A stretch of 64,000 nt of DNA from JAEUMD01 sp050250815. Lineage in GTDB: Bacteria; Pseudomonadota; Alphaproteobacteria; Rhizobiales; Hyphomicrobiaceae. The notes below the pieces were generated by a model. That model had not been told where the DNA came from. It worked only from the letters and a program-made list of their open reading frames with translations, and made no database searches. The position numbers and the translations under genes are program-made. The stretch spans positions 1-64,000 of the forward strand of contig JBFWNY010000013.1 of the NCBI GenBank assembly GCA_050250815.1. Reading direction: 5' to 3'. Positions 34,401 through 43,702 of this stretch are shown in pieces. How positions within the stretch are numbered: position 1 is the first letter of the stretch; every line of letters starts with the position of its first letter.

Positions 34401-36048
34401 GCTCAGGCTTGCACCTGGCGAAGCACGCAGGATCCATCTGGAGTTCCAGATCTCCTCGCGCCTCTCGGCCAGCTCGCTTGTCAACTGCGCCGAGCTTGTC
34501 GGCGAGGCTGCAAAGTCCGGCTCGTCTGCCGACAACCGCAGCTGCGCGCGCGTGGCCGTGGTCGATGACATCGTGACGCCTCCTCCACCTCCGCCGCCAC
34601 CACTGGTGTGCACGCGGCGCGGCTACACGGCGTTCGACAGCCGCGACGACATCCCTCCGCGCTGGACGTTCTATCGCGAAGGCCGCGGCGAGGACGCGTT
34701 CTACTGCGCACGTCCGCGTCCAACCGACCCTGTCACATGTGCCGCTGGCTTCGTCCGCTTCGACGATGCCGACGACATCCCGCGCGGCTGGCGACGCTAC
34801 CGCGAGGAGCGTGCGCGGCCGCCGTTCTACTGCGCCAAGCGTCGCCCACTGCCGCCGTGCCGCATCGGCTACCGCCAGTTCGGCTCGGTGAAGGCGGTAC
34901 CGCGAGGATGGGAGTGGTATGCATTGGATAGCGGCCATGATGCCGTGTGCGCCAAGCCGAAGCCAGCTCCGCCGCCGCCCTGCCGAGACGGCTACTCGCC
35001 CTACCCGAATTTCCAGTCGATCCCGGCCGGATGGGAGTCCTACAGGCTGAAGACACGTGCTGGCGTTGTCTACTGCGCGCGGCCCGGCCCGGTGATCAGC
35101 CAATGCCGCGGCGACTACAAGAAGTACCCATCGCGTCTTGCGGTGCCGCAGGGCTACGAGTGGTACCCGCTGCCCGGCAGCCGCATCGGCGAGGTGTGTG
35201 CACGCGAGAAGAACACCCCGCCGCCGCCCCCGCCGGATAATTGCCGCGACGGCTACAAGCCGTTCCAGTCGCGCGGCACGGTTCCGCGCGGATGGGACAA
35301 GTACCCGATGAAGACCCGCAGGGGCGTGGTGTGGTGCGGCAAGCCGGGCGACAAGATCTGTCCGCCCAACACGGTAGGCCGCTACCCAGACTGCAAGCCG
35401 CAGGTGTGCCCGCCCAACACGGTCGGTCGCTACCCCAACTGCAAGCCCAAGGAGTGCCCACCCAACACGGTCGGACGCTTCCCCAACTGCAAGCCCAAGG
35501 TCTGTCCGCCCAACACCGTCGGTCAGTACCCCAACTGCAAGCCCAAGGAGTGCCCGCCTAACACGGTCGGTCGCTACCCCAACTGCAAGCCGAAGGTCTG
35601 TCCACCCAACACCGTCGGTCAGTACCCCAACTGCAAGCCCAAGGTCTGTCCGCCCAACACCGTCGGTCAGTACCCCAACTGCAAGCCCAAGGAGTGCCCA
35701 CCCAACACGGTCGGACGCTTCCCCAACTGCAAGCCGAAGGTCTGTCCACCCAACACCGTCGGTCAGTACCCCAACTGCAGGAAGGAGCCACCGAAGGTTT
35801 GCCCGCCGGGGACAATCGGCAAGTGGCCAAACTGCAGAAAAGAGCCGCCGAAGGTCTGCCCGCCGGGGACAATCGGTAAGTGGCCAAACTGCAAAAAGCA
35901 GCCACCGAAGGTCTGCCCGCCCGGAACCGTTGGCAAATGGCCCAACTGCAGGAAGCAACCGCCACCGCAGCTGTTCAAACCCAAGACGGGCGGCAAGGCG
36001 TGTCCGCCGGGTACGGTCGGCACGTGGCCCAAATGCCGGAAGGGTTAA
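31432..36048 (+). CDS. Very large secreted protein with DUF11-like domains and Cys-rich tandem repeats
   Basis: 1538 residues. A long N-terminal region is followed by a signal core (about 34-56, cleavage near ALA|QP). Domains in order: a beta-propeller-like region (60-545); a Gly/Pro hinge (about 562-598); three DUF11/Ig-like units (about 600-1050) with features such as PGGTIGYDIIVSNNGDGEY; a Pro stretch; six 37-45-residue Cys repeats of the type CRDGYxxFxSxxxVPRGWxxY (about 1060-1305); and 13 CPPxTVGxxPNC repeats (1310 to the end). Only two small AT-rich or regulatory signals accompany it. AAAGGAGG precedes the ATG at 31432. It is probably surface-exposed or a matrix protein; a terminator follows. 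Confidence 0.8.
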   Translation: MWQASTAFQPSFSPPVPERHMRCATKHGRPPRLRVAAVFAALGSLVLSLTGTAALAQPAESKHPGALPILADGNAVMTGFSGARAAFETGRKLLGTSETFINLDGASARVIDLAAPGEEPTGSYVLAPKALEIPARSIGQVFGVALDDNTTADGAKAPNIYLTATSAYGLHIIGPDTDGDGRPERLRRGESAAQWMPGQWGDAPGAGPGSIWRIDGLTGKASLFATVRNNGQDNSGAALGNIAYDADHKLLFVSDVESGLIHAFSLDGQEVGQFDHGIAGRGALGLTAVPKDLNVYPITSGRFDSEAPATWSFAQPERRPYGLAVRDGRLYYGVADGPTVFSAAIGKTGELTDVRREVELPPADGREPGGVDISDIAFAPDGRLVVTERALPSGNREYKALIGTAKGRVLVFSPLENADGADRWEQEPGEYAIGREGEHRQTAGGIAIGYGYKDGYVERSRCDMLWSTGDLLAEGPAFFAMQEDGGDRREVRGAQGNSLDLERPENVPPTRAYFTDYDDRYGTREERGHVGDMEIVSGCPRNSGETIAAPPEPETQEVVDGGPEVPGGPGGPGGGGGPGGGGPGGGGGPGGGGGGPSGPELSLSKNAGRCVWMGGLGTYRCGFTIWITNVGDAPTTETITFVDNMPPAATFAFANAWTLPPVAPAAVGCDVPAPGETRCTLPGTVLNPSETARVWIVFDVPPGLSGTTIENCANTEDAGGGVGETSCIQAPVCDPTVEVCPMDLAITKRLDETAVPCQLGGMCEFAFTMRNMGSGGIPLAAVRIDDTFEGEALDFQQVTPPLFCAAGGGQTTCWPPGGDVIAEGGSRFFKMRFSVPADFPGCFVRNCVSVNDLASAPFVDQVPGNHQQICVDARIRRPAGSPDCVSPAMGPLEERIAELPKSGGPKPPRVQPPRGGPDIGIDKSTEATSVKPGGTIGYDIIVSNNGDGEYDGSVVVRDTLSPAIGKLTSSSIKGGTCSNEKSVVGCRFDRLRLAPGEARRIHLEFQISSRLSASSLVNCAELVGEAAKSGSSADNRSCARVAVVDDIVTPPPPPPPPLVCTRRGYTAFDSRDDIPPRWTFYREGRGEDAFYCARPRPTDPVTCAAGFVRFDDADDIPRGWRRYREERARPPFYCAKRRPLPPCRIGYRQFGSVKAVPRGWEWYALDSGHDAVCAKPKPAPPPPCRDGYSPYPNFQSIPAGWESYRLKTRAGVVYCARPGPVISQCRGDYKKYPSRLAVPQGYEWYPLPGSRIGEVCAREKNTPPPPPPDNCRDGYKPFQSRGTVPRGWDKYPMKTRRGVVWCGKPGDKICPPNTVGRYPDCKPQVCPPNTVGRYPNCKPKECPPNTVGRFPNCKPKVCPPNTVGQYPNCKPKECPPNTVGRYPNCKPKVCPPNTVGQYPNCKPKVCPPNTVGQYPNCKPKECPPNTVGRFPNCKPKVCPPNTVGQYPNCRKEPPKVCPPGTIGKWPNCRKEPPKVCPPGTIGKWPNCKKQPPKVCPPGTVGKWPNCRKQPPPQLFKPKTGGKACPPGTVGTWPKCRKG
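35359..36045 (+). repeat. In-frame tandem coding repeats, 48-bp unit
   Basis: Nine units of 48 bp, each encoding CPPNTVG-R/Q-Y/F-PNCKP plus two residues. Four degenerate units follow, mostly 57 bp, with CPPGTIGKWPNC or close variants. Units are nearly identical at the DNA level (R and Q versions alternate), which points to recent duplication or gene conversion and possible length variation. Each unit has two Cys nine residues apart inside, likely a small disulfide loop. Confidence 0.9.
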
Positions 36049-36065
36049 CTGGCACTGGATAACCG

Positions 36066-36101
36066 GATCGGCGGCGGCAACGCCGCCGATCTACCTTTTT
36101 T
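36066..36101 (+). terminator. Rho-independent terminator after the repeat protein
   Basis: GATCGGCGGC (36066-36075) pairs perfectly with GCCGCCGATC (36082-36091) over a 6-base loop, followed by TACC and six T (36096-36101). It ends 53 bp after the stop codon. Confidence 0.85.
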
Positions 36102-36248
36102 GCCCCATGAACCGATCCGCCGCCTGCTGCGACCAAGTCGTAGCGGCTGCATGCTCCGAGCCGGGACTTGCCGTCACGCGGCGGCGGCGGCATCCTTCCC
36201 AGGCAAGCGAGGGGGCGGCTACGCCATCGAACGGACGACACCAGCGTC

Positions 36249-38645
36249 ATGATCAGGCCCTTGCGGCAAATGACAGTTTCGAGCCCACCGTTCACCAGGT
36301 TCGGCGAATCCAGCCGGACAGGAGGTTTGGCTTGGCTGTGGTACGGCGCGCTGGCCGCGTTCCTCATGGCGGCGATGATGCTGCTCACCACCCATGCCAG
36401 CGCTATCGGTCCGCAAGGCGCGCCCGGTGCGCCGAGCGCAGCGCTACCCGCAGCAAGCAATTCATCCTCTTCCATCTGGAAGAAGCTCCAGAAGTCGGGC
36501 CGCGCAACCACGACCTGTACCGGAGCGATGCGTCGCGCTGGACTGTGCGGCGGCGGCTATCGGCCCAAGCCCAAGCCGGTTCCATGCCCGGCCGGCAAGC
36601 GCCGCGTCGGCACTCTCTGCCTAGACTTTCCGAAGCCCGGCCGCGGCTCCAAACCCGGTGGACAGCCGTATCCCAATCCCGGCAGCAAGCCCGTGGTCTG
36701 CCCCGCTGGCAAGCGGCGCATCGGCAAGCTGTGCCTCACGATCCCGACCCCCGGCGGCCCCAACCAGCCCGGTGGCCGCCCCTACCCAAATCCGGGAGGC
36801 GGGCCCGTGGTGTGCCCCAGCGGAAAACGCCGGCTGGGCAAGCTGTGCATTCCCGTGCCGCAACCGGGTGGCAACGCACAACAGGGCGGCTCCTCGACCG
36901 GTCCTGGCTCGGTTGCCTACGGCTGCGAGGGCGGCACCGCCAAGGGACGCTCGTGCGTGTGCCCAGCAGGCAAGCGCGCGGTCCCGGCCGGCCCGTATCG
37001 CATGCGGTGCGTTGGCGTGCCCTGTCCGCCGGGCAAGTACCGCGTCGGGGACATCTGCGTCGGACGGCAGCCGCCGCCCGATCCTCCGCCGGTCGTTTGC
37101 TCCGGTGGCACCTCCGCCAAAGGTGGATCGTGCCGGTGCCCGGCCGGAACCTATCCGGTGCGCAGCGATCGCTATCGCATCACATGCGTTCCCTCGCCAT
37201 GCCCGCGTGGGCAAGTGCGCGTCGGCCGCGCCTGCATCGGCATCGGAACCCCGCCGCCGCCTCAGTTGTGCCCGGACGGCCGCAAGCGCGTGGCCGGCCG
37301 CTGCTACGACCGTGAATGCCCCGATGGCTGGCGGCGCATCGGGCGCTCGTGCCATCGCATCGCGGTACCGACCTGCCCCGACGGCATGCTCCTGAGAGCC
37401 GGGCGCTGCTACGGCGTGGTCGCCGAGCCGCCACGAGCGACACCGCCGCCACCGCGTCCGCCGCGCATCGCGACACCACCGCGCCCGTTGCCGCCACCGA
37501 CGCTGCCCACACCGGCCGCGCAGACGCAGGACGTCTACGTCGACGACGAGGTGTTGGTCGAAATTGCCGCTGCGTCGCCGCAGCCGATCGTCAACCGGCT
37601 CGTCGCGACATTCGGATTGCAAACGCTGTCGTCAAGGCGTCTTGGCACGCTTGGCGTCGGGCTATACCGCTTCCGCATCCCGCGCGGCCGTTCCGCTCCC
37701 GATGTCGTCGCATCGCTCACCGCAGAGCCCGGCGTATCGGCGGCGCAGCTCAATTACATCTACCGGCTCAACGCGGGCCGCAACGCACCGCCTGGCGATG
37801 CAGCGTCAGCCAAGCTGCCGCAGTATGCGGTCGACCTTATGAAGGTTCGCGAGGCGCACGAGGTGACGCGCGGCGCCAGCGTCCTCGTCGCGGTCATCGA
37901 TACCGGCGTGGACGAGACCCATCCCGAGTTCGATACCGCCGTCGCGGCCCGCTTCAATGCAATGCCGGAAGTTACGTTCAATCCCGACCCGCACGGCACA
38001 GCGATTGCCGGCATCATTGCCGCCCGCCGCCAGCTCGAGGGCGTGGCGCCGGACTCGCGCATTCTCGCCGTCCAGGCATTCGACGCCCGCGGCGGAACCG
38101 GCACGACGGAGCGCATCGCTGCCGGCCTCGACTGGGCGATGCTCAAGGGCGCCAAGGTCGTCAACATGAGTTTCGAGGGTGCCGAGGATTCGCTCGTTAC
38201 CCGCCTCATCGAGCGTGGCGATTCCGCAGGCGTGGTGTTCGTCGCGGCAGCTGGCAACGGTGGCCCCTCCGCCGAACCGGCGTTCCCCGCGTCGCTGCCC
38301 AGCGTCATCGCGGTCACCGCCATCGACGACCATCGTGCCGTCTACGCTCACGCCAACGCGGGCGCCTACATCGACGTGGCAGCGCCCGGTGTCGATGTAC
38401 TCGCACCGGTGCCCGGAGGTGGCTACGACATGATGAGCGGCACGTCCTTCGCCGCCGCGCACGTGTCGGGAATTGCAGCCCTGATCCTGGCCAGTTCGCC
38501 ACGCATCGGACGGGAACACCTGCTGCGCCAGCTCAAGGCCACGTCCGACGATCTGGGCGAGCCGGGGCCCGACAGCATCTTCGGCGCCGGCTCCGTCGAC
38601 GCCTTGCGTGCCGTTATCGACCGCCGCGCCGATGCGGGACGGTAG
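36249..38645 (+). CDS. Subtilisin-like (S8) serine protease with Cys-loop repeats
   Basis: 798 residues. A hydrophobic export segment is near 27-50. Cys-rich units of the type CPAGKRRxGxLC and CPDGWRRIGRSC repeat about ten times (about 112-395). A Pro-rich linker follows, then a propeptide-like domain (about 420-510, VLVEIAAASPQPIVNRL). The catalytic domain has Asp551 in AVIDTGVD, His582 in DPHGTAIAG and Ser733 in SGTSFAAAHVSG. It is a secreted or surface protease. The N-terminal repeats resemble the small Cys loops of the upstream giant protein, suggesting shared surface or partner. The ATG at 36249 is chosen because the signal segment follows; its ribosome-binding site is weak. Confidence 0.85.
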   Translation: MIRPLRQMTVSSPPFTRFGESSRTGGLAWLWYGALAAFLMAAMMLLTTHASAIGPQGAPGAPSAALPAASNSSSSIWKKLQKSGRATTTCTGAMRRAGLCGGGYRPKPKPVPCPAGKRRVGTLCLDFPKPGRGSKPGGQPYPNPGSKPVVCPAGKRRIGKLCLTIPTPGGPNQPGGRPYPNPGGGPVVCPSGKRRLGKLCIPVPQPGGNAQQGGSSTGPGSVAYGCEGGTAKGRSCVCPAGKRAVPAGPYRMRCVGVPCPPGKYRVGDICVGRQPPPDPPPVVCSGGTSAKGGSCRCPAGTYPVRSDRYRITCVPSPCPRGQVRVGRACIGIGTPPPPQLCPDGRKRVAGRCYDRECPDGWRRIGRSCHRIAVPTCPDGMLLRAGRCYGVVAEPPRATPPPPRPPRIATPPRPLPPPTLPTPAAQTQDVYVDDEVLVEIAAASPQPIVNRLVATFGLQTLSSRRLGTLGVGLYRFRIPRGRSAPDVVASLTAEPGVSAAQLNYIYRLNAGRNAPPGDAASAKLPQYAVDLMKVREAHEVTRGASVLVAVIDTGVDETHPEFDTAVAARFNAMPEVTFNPDPHGTAIAGIIAARRQLEGVAPDSRILAVQAFDARGGTGTTERIAAGLDWAMLKGAKVVNMSFEGAEDSLVTRLIERGDSAGVVFVAAAGNGGPSAEPAFPASLPSVIAVTAIDDHRAVYAHANAGAYIDVAAPGVDVLAPVPGGGYDMMSGTSFAAAHVSGIAALILASSPRIGREHLLRQLKATSDDLGEPGPDSIFGAGSVDALRAVIDRRADAGR

Positions 38646-38856
38646 GGCGGACCGGCCCGCCCCGCGAGCGCCCAGAACGCGTGCCATCGACTCGGGCTAA
38701 GCCGACTTGGGCCGAACTGACGTGGGGAACGGCCTCGTGTCGCAGGCAGCTCCCATCCGGTGGAGCTGGCCCGATCCGTGCTAATCAGCTGGTCGTAAAA
38801 GGACATCCGGACGCCTAGTCAGGCCTGGACACCGCCCGCAGGAACGAGCCGAGGCC

Positions 38857-40233
38857 ATGTTGCACAAGCCAGACGCCGCACAGCCCGAAGGCCGAAGGGC
38901 CGGCGAGCCCAAGGGCGGAACCGCGGGCGCGGAGGCCGCCGGACAACGGGGCCGGTCACTCGCGGCCCGGGCTGCGGCTGCCATGCGCCTGCTGCTCAAG
39001 CTGCTGCTGCCTCTGGCGGCCCTGGCCGCCGGTTACGCGGGCTTCAAGTATCTGAAGGCGACGCGGCCCGAGCCGCCCAAGCAGGCCCAGCGCGAGCGCG
39101 TGTTCGCCGTCGAGATGCGTCCGGCCGTGCGCGAGCGGCTGCAGCCGACACAACGCGTCTTCGGCACCGCGGTCGCCGGTCGCGAGGTCGACATCCGTGC
39201 ACTCGTCGCGGGCCGCGTGGTCTCCACAAGCCCAGAGCTGCGCGAGGGTGGCACCCTGACGTCCAGCGAGACGATCCTGACGATCGACCCTTTCGACTAC
39301 GAGACGCAGCTCAGCGAGGCCGAGGCCCTGCGAGCCGAGACGCTCGCACGCATCGCCGAACAGGAAGCCTCGGTCGTCATGGAAACGCGTTCGCTTGAGC
39401 ACGCCCGTGCCCAGCTCGAACTTGCCAAGGCGGATCTGGGTCGCGCTGAGACGCTGACGCGGCGCGGTAGCCTGTCCGAGCGCACACTGGACGATCGCCA
39501 GCAGATCGTTCTTCAGCGCCAGCAGTCGGCCGACCAGATGCAGAACAATCTCGCCGTCTGGAAGGCACGCATCGCGCAGAGTAAGGCGGCCATCGAGCGG
39601 CTCGACGTGTCTATCGCGCGCGCGCGGCGGCGCATCGAGGAAACACGGCTCAAGGCACCATTTGACGCTCTCGTCACCGAGGTCGCAGCACAAACCGGAC
39701 GGATGGTTTCGGTCAACGACAAGATCGCGCATCTGGTGGACAGCGACTGGATCGAAGTCCGCTTCACGCTCAGTGATGCGCAGTATGGGCGTCTGGCTGC
39801 GGCCGGCGAAAAACTCGACGGGCGCGAGATCAGCGTACGCTGGACGCTCGGAAGCCAGAGCTTCGTCTACCCCGCACGCGTCGTGCGAACCGGCACCCGC
39901 ATCGCTGCGACAAGCGGCGGCGTCGAGGTCTACGCACGCCTCGCCGATCCCGCCAAACCGATGCGCATGCGGCCTGGGGCCTTCGTGTCCGTCGAGGTGC
40001 CCGACATCGTCTTTGAGGATGTGGTGCGCATTCCCAATGCCGCCCTCTATAACGGTGACACCGTCTATGTCGCCAAGGAGGGCCGCCTCGACCCGCGCAA
40101 AGTGGAACTCGTCGGCACGGCGGACAACGAGCTTATCGTCCGCGGTCCCTTCAGCGAAGGCGACAAGATCGTGACGACGCGGCTTTCGACACCCGGCAAG
40201 GGCGTGGCGGTCAAGGAGGCTCCCCGCCCATGA
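38857..40233 (+). CDS. RND efflux periplasmic adaptor (membrane fusion protein)
   Basis: 458 residues. A long Ala/Gly-rich cytosolic tail (1-42) leads to one transmembrane anchor (about 44-64, LLLKLLLPLAALAAGYAG). A lipoyl/barrel-sandwich half (VAGREVDIRALVAGRVVS), a coiled-coil hairpin (140-260) and the second lipoyl half (RLKAPFDALVTEVAAQTGRMV) follow, then the beta-barrel. It links the inner-membrane pump to an outer-membrane channel. The stop overlaps the pump start (ATGA). No TolC-type gene is in the window. Confidence 0.9.
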   Translation: MLHKPDAAQPEGRRAGEPKGGTAGAEAAGQRGRSLAARAAAAMRLLLKLLLPLAALAAGYAGFKYLKATRPEPPKQAQRERVFAVEMRPAVRERLQPTQRVFGTAVAGREVDIRALVAGRVVSTSPELREGGTLTSSETILTIDPFDYETQLSEAEALRAETLARIAEQEASVVMETRSLEHARAQLELAKADLGRAETLTRRGSLSERTLDDRQQIVLQRQQSADQMQNNLAVWKARIAQSKAAIERLDVSIARARRRIEETRLKAPFDALVTEVAAQTGRMVSVNDKIAHLVDSDWIEVRFTLSDAQYGRLAAAGEKLDGREISVRWTLGSQSFVYPARVVRTGTRIAATSGGVEVYARLADPAKPMRMRPGAFVSVEVPDIVFEDVVRIPNAALYNGDTVYVAKEGRLDPRKVELVGTADNELIVRGPFSEGDKIVTTRLSTPGKGVAVKEAPRP

Positions 40234-43200
40234 CCGTGCGCGAGGCCTCGCACGCACACGACGGTGACATGCGCAGCGGAACATCGCCGTCCGGTGGTGG
40301 CATTGTCGGCATCTTCGTGCGCCACGCGACCGCGCCCAACCTGCTCATGGCGACACTCGTGCTGTTCGGCCTGTTCGCGCTGGCGCGCCTCAACCGCCAG
40401 TTCTTCCCTAGCTTCGACGTGCCAGTCGTCTCGGTCAGCGTCGTGTGGCCCGGCGCCAGCGCGGAGGACGTCGAGGGCAACATCCTCGACGTGTTGGAAC
40501 CGGAGCTGCGCTTCCTCGACGATGTGTCGGAGGTCACCTCGGTCGCGCGCGAGGGGGCCGCCGTCATCTCCATCGAGCTGACGACCGGCGCCGATCTGCA
40601 GAAGGCGCAGAGCGACGTCGAACAGGCGGTGGCGCGCGTCGTCACCCTTCCCGAAACGGCCGAGCGCCCGGTGATCTCGCGTGCCAACTTCTTCGACAAC
40701 GTCGCCAAGATCGCCATCTCCGGCCCCTTCTCAGAGCAGGTGCTGAAGACCCACGCCAAGGCGTTGCGCGACGGGCTGCTCGCCGCGGGCATCGACCGCG
40801 TCGTGCTCAGCGGCGCGCGTGACGAAGAAGTGTGGATCACGCTCAACGAGAACGAGATGCGGCGCCTCGGCCTGACGCTGGAAGCCGTTTCGCGTGTCGT
40901 GCGCGAGAGTACGCAGGACATCCCCGCCGGCCGGCTCGAAGGCACGATCGACATCCAGCTTCGCGCGCGCGCAGAGCGCAAGACGGCCGAGGAGATCGGC
41001 CGCATCGAGGTGAAATCAGCTGCCACCGGCGAGCGCATCCTGCTGTCCGACATCGCGCTGGTCGAGACGCGCTTCGACCGCGACGGCAAGACCGGTGTGT
41101 TCAAGGGTGAACGCGGCATCGAGATCCAGGTGCAACGCTCTCTGGGCGCCGACACGCTCGAGACGATGCGCATCATGAACGAGTACCTCGACAAGGTGCG
41201 CCCGACGCTACCTCCGACACTGAGGGTGGAAACCTACGACATCGCCGGCAAGCTCGTCGTCCAGCGCCTGGGCATCCTTATCGAGAACGGTATCCAGGGC
41301 CTCGCACTGGTGCTTGTGATGCTGTTCGTGTTCCTGAATGCGCGCATCGCCTTCTGGGTGGCTGCCGGCATTCCAGTGGCCCTGCTTGCGGCACTGGGCG
41401 TCATGTGGATTACGGGCCAGTCGATCAATATGGTGTCGATGTTCGCGCTCATCATGATGCTCGGCATTATCGTCGACGACGCGATCGTCGTGGGCGAGCA
41501 GGCTGCAACCAACGAGGAAATGGGGCTCACCAGCCTGGACGCCGCCGAGCAGGGCGCGCTCAAGATGCTGGCGCCGGTGATTGCCGCCACGCTGACGACC
41601 GCGTGTGCCTTCATGCCGATCCTGTTCATTGGGGACCGCATCGGCGACATTATGGGCGCAATCCCGCTCGTCGTGCTGTCGGTGCTGGCGGCGAGCACGA
41701 TCGAATGCTTCCTGATCCTGCCCGGGCATCTGCGGCACGGCGGGCATTCCGGCGTACGGCGCGTTAGCCGTCCGCGCGCGGCCTTCGACCGCGGCTTTGC
41801 GAGATTGCGCGACGGCCCGTTCCGTTCACTCGTGAGGCTTGCCTTCCGTTGGCGCTACACGACGCTCGCCGCGCTCGCCGCGCTGCTGATCCTATCGGTC
41901 GGCATGCTCGCCGGCGGACGCGTCGCCTTCGAGTTCTTCCCTTCGCCGGAACCCGAAAACATCTCGGCGCTGGTCACGTTCGCCCCCGGCACCCCACGCG
42001 AAGTGCAGGAGCGCGCCGTCAGCCAGGTCGAAGCGGCACTCTATCGCACCGAGCATCTGTTGCTGGCGCCAGCCGGCGCCGATGCGGCGAACGATGATAC
42101 CGCGCAGGTACACGCTGTCCCGAGAAAGCACACGCGCGACGACCATCTGGTCGATACGGTCTTTTCCACCGTCGGGCAGGCCGGACGCGCGCAGGGCGAC
42201 AACCTCGCCGAGATCGACGTGCAGCTCACCCCATCCGAGCAGAGGTCGGTTACCACGAAGCGCATCGTCGCCGCCTGGAACAAGGCCGTGCCGCCAATTC
42301 CTGGCATCGAGCGTATCGCGATGTTCGGCCGGCGCGGAGGCCCGCCTGGACGCGACATCGATATTCGCCTGCAGGATAGTCCCATCGACAGGCTGAAGCA
42401 GGCGGCCGAAGAGGTGAAGCTCGCGCTGACGGGCTTCCCCGGCGTGAGCGGCATCGACGACGATCTTCCTTACGGCAAGCAGGAGTACGTATTCACGCTG
42501 ACGCCGCGCGGTGCCACGCTGGGCTTCACCGGACAGATGATCGGCCAGCAGGTGCGCGCCGCCTTCGAAGGCCAGATCGCAACGCGGTTCGCGCGCGGCG
42601 ACGACGAGATCACAGTGCGGGTCAAACGCCAGCAGGAGCATACGGGGCGCGCCGACCTCGCGCGGCTCTATCTCGCCGCCCCCAACGGCGAACGCGTTCC
42701 ACTGCCCGAAATCGTCGACATCGAGGAGCGCCGCAGCTTCTCCATCATCCAGCGCAAGGACGGCGTACGCACGGTTTCCGTGACGGCCGATATCGACAGC
42801 GAGGTCACGACCTCGCAGGACGTCATCGACCGGCTGAGCCGCGAGGTGCTGCCGCCGATCGTCGAGCGGCACGGACTGACGTTTGTCTTCAAGGGCCGCG
42901 CGGACGAAACGCAGAAGTCGTTCCGCGACTTGAAGCAGGGCGCGGCGCTCGCACTCGCCCTGATCTACATCGTGCTCGGCTGGGTGTTCGCGAGCTACTG
43001 GAAGCCGTTCGCAGTCATGGCGATCATCCCGTTCGGCTTCGTCGGCGCGGTGTTCGGGCACTATCTGACGGGGTACAACCTCACCATCATCAGCATGATC
43101 GGCTTGCTCGGCTTGTCGGGCATTCTCGTCAACGACTCCATCGTGCTCGTCAGCCGCATCCGCGAGCGGCTCGAGGCCGGCGACACGCTGGAAGAGGCGG

Positions 43201-43472
43201 CTGTGGGCGGGGCCGCGGATCGCCTGCGCGCGGTTCTACTCACATCGCTCACAACAATCGGCGGACTGCTGCCGCTGATCTTCGAAACGAGCCGTCAAGC
43301 CCAGTTCCTCATCCCGATGGCGCTGACGCTCGTGTTCGGTCTGGCGACCGCCACCGTGCTCGTGCTGGTGCTGGTGCCGAGCCTGATCGGCATGGGTGGA
43401 GACGTGAACCGTATCGCCTCCGCGGCCAAACGCCTGTTGCGGGGCGGCGGACAAGCCGTCGCGGAAAATTGA
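40230..43472 (+). CDS. RND family efflux permease
   Basis: 1080-residue proton-driven pump. It has twelve hydrophobic segments in two halves, each with a large periplasmic loop: first TM near 28-48, and TM clusters at about 345-500 and 900-1060. TM4 carries the proton-relay pair in MMLGIIVDDAIVVGEQ. The size and the short AcrB-like loops fit the HAE/CzcA-related family; substrate cannot be told. Translationally coupled to the adaptor gene. Confidence 0.92.
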   Translation: MTVREASHAHDGDMRSGTSPSGGGIVGIFVRHATAPNLLMATLVLFGLFALARLNRQFFPSFDVPVVSVSVVWPGASAEDVEGNILDVLEPELRFLDDVSEVTSVAREGAAVISIELTTGADLQKAQSDVEQAVARVVTLPETAERPVISRANFFDNVAKIAISGPFSEQVLKTHAKALRDGLLAAGIDRVVLSGARDEEVWITLNENEMRRLGLTLEAVSRVVRESTQDIPAGRLEGTIDIQLRARAERKTAEEIGRIEVKSAATGERILLSDIALVETRFDRDGKTGVFKGERGIEIQVQRSLGADTLETMRIMNEYLDKVRPTLPPTLRVETYDIAGKLVVQRLGILIENGIQGLALVLVMLFVFLNARIAFWVAAGIPVALLAALGVMWITGQSINMVSMFALIMMLGIIVDDAIVVGEQAATNEEMGLTSLDAAEQGALKMLAPVIAATLTTACAFMPILFIGDRIGDIMGAIPLVVLSVLAASTIECFLILPGHLRHGGHSGVRRVSRPRAAFDRGFARLRDGPFRSLVRLAFRWRYTTLAALAALLILSVGMLAGGRVAFEFFPSPEPENISALVTFAPGTPREVQERAVSQVEAALYRTEHLLLAPAGADAANDDTAQVHAVPRKHTRDDHLVDTVFSTVGQAGRAQGDNLAEIDVQLTPSEQRSVTTKRIVAAWNKAVPPIPGIERIAMFGRRGGPPGRDIDIRLQDSPIDRLKQAAEEVKLALTGFPGVSGIDDDLPYGKQEYVFTLTPRGATLGFTGQMIGQQVRAAFEGQIATRFARGDDEITVRVKRQQEHTGRADLARLYLAAPNGERVPLPEIVDIEERRSFSIIQRKDGVRTVSVTADIDSEVTTSQDVIDRLSREVLPPIVERHGLTFVFKGRADETQKSFRDLKQGAALALALIYIVLGWVFASYWKPFAVMAIIPFGFVGAVFGHYLTGYNLTIISMIGLLGLSGILVNDSIVLVSRIRERLEAGDTLEEAAVGGAADRLRAVLLTSLTTIGGLLPLIFETSRQAQFLIPMALTLVFGLATATVLVLVLVPSLIGMGGDVNRIASAAKRLLRGGGQAVAEN

Positions 43473-43702
43473 TCCACCACGGCTATCGTGTTGCTCAATC
43501 CCCACGACAGCGCCGGGAAATTCCCCACTTTCGCTTCGATTCGGGGCACGGGCCTTGCCCCTCTCGGATCGAGTCGGCAAGTTTGCGGGCATGGTTTTGC
43601 CGTCGCTACGTGCGACGGCCAGTGCTGCCCTGGAAATTCCGGACGTTGCTTAAACGGATGCGCAGCCCAGAGGAAACCCGCAGACGAAGAGGAAATCAGT
43701 CC

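Noticed and set aside
31462..35958. Two long minus-strand ORFs (855 and 623 residues) opposite the giant secreted protein
   Set aside because: They mirror the plus-strand gene, which has a signal peptide, recognisable domains and a perfect ribosome-binding site. The antisense products are Arg/Ala/Gly/Val-rich with no domains, as expected for high-GC shadow frames.
35359..36045. Possible CRISPR array (regular 48-bp repeats)
   Set aside because: The repeats are contiguous, in frame inside a gene, and lack unique spacers.
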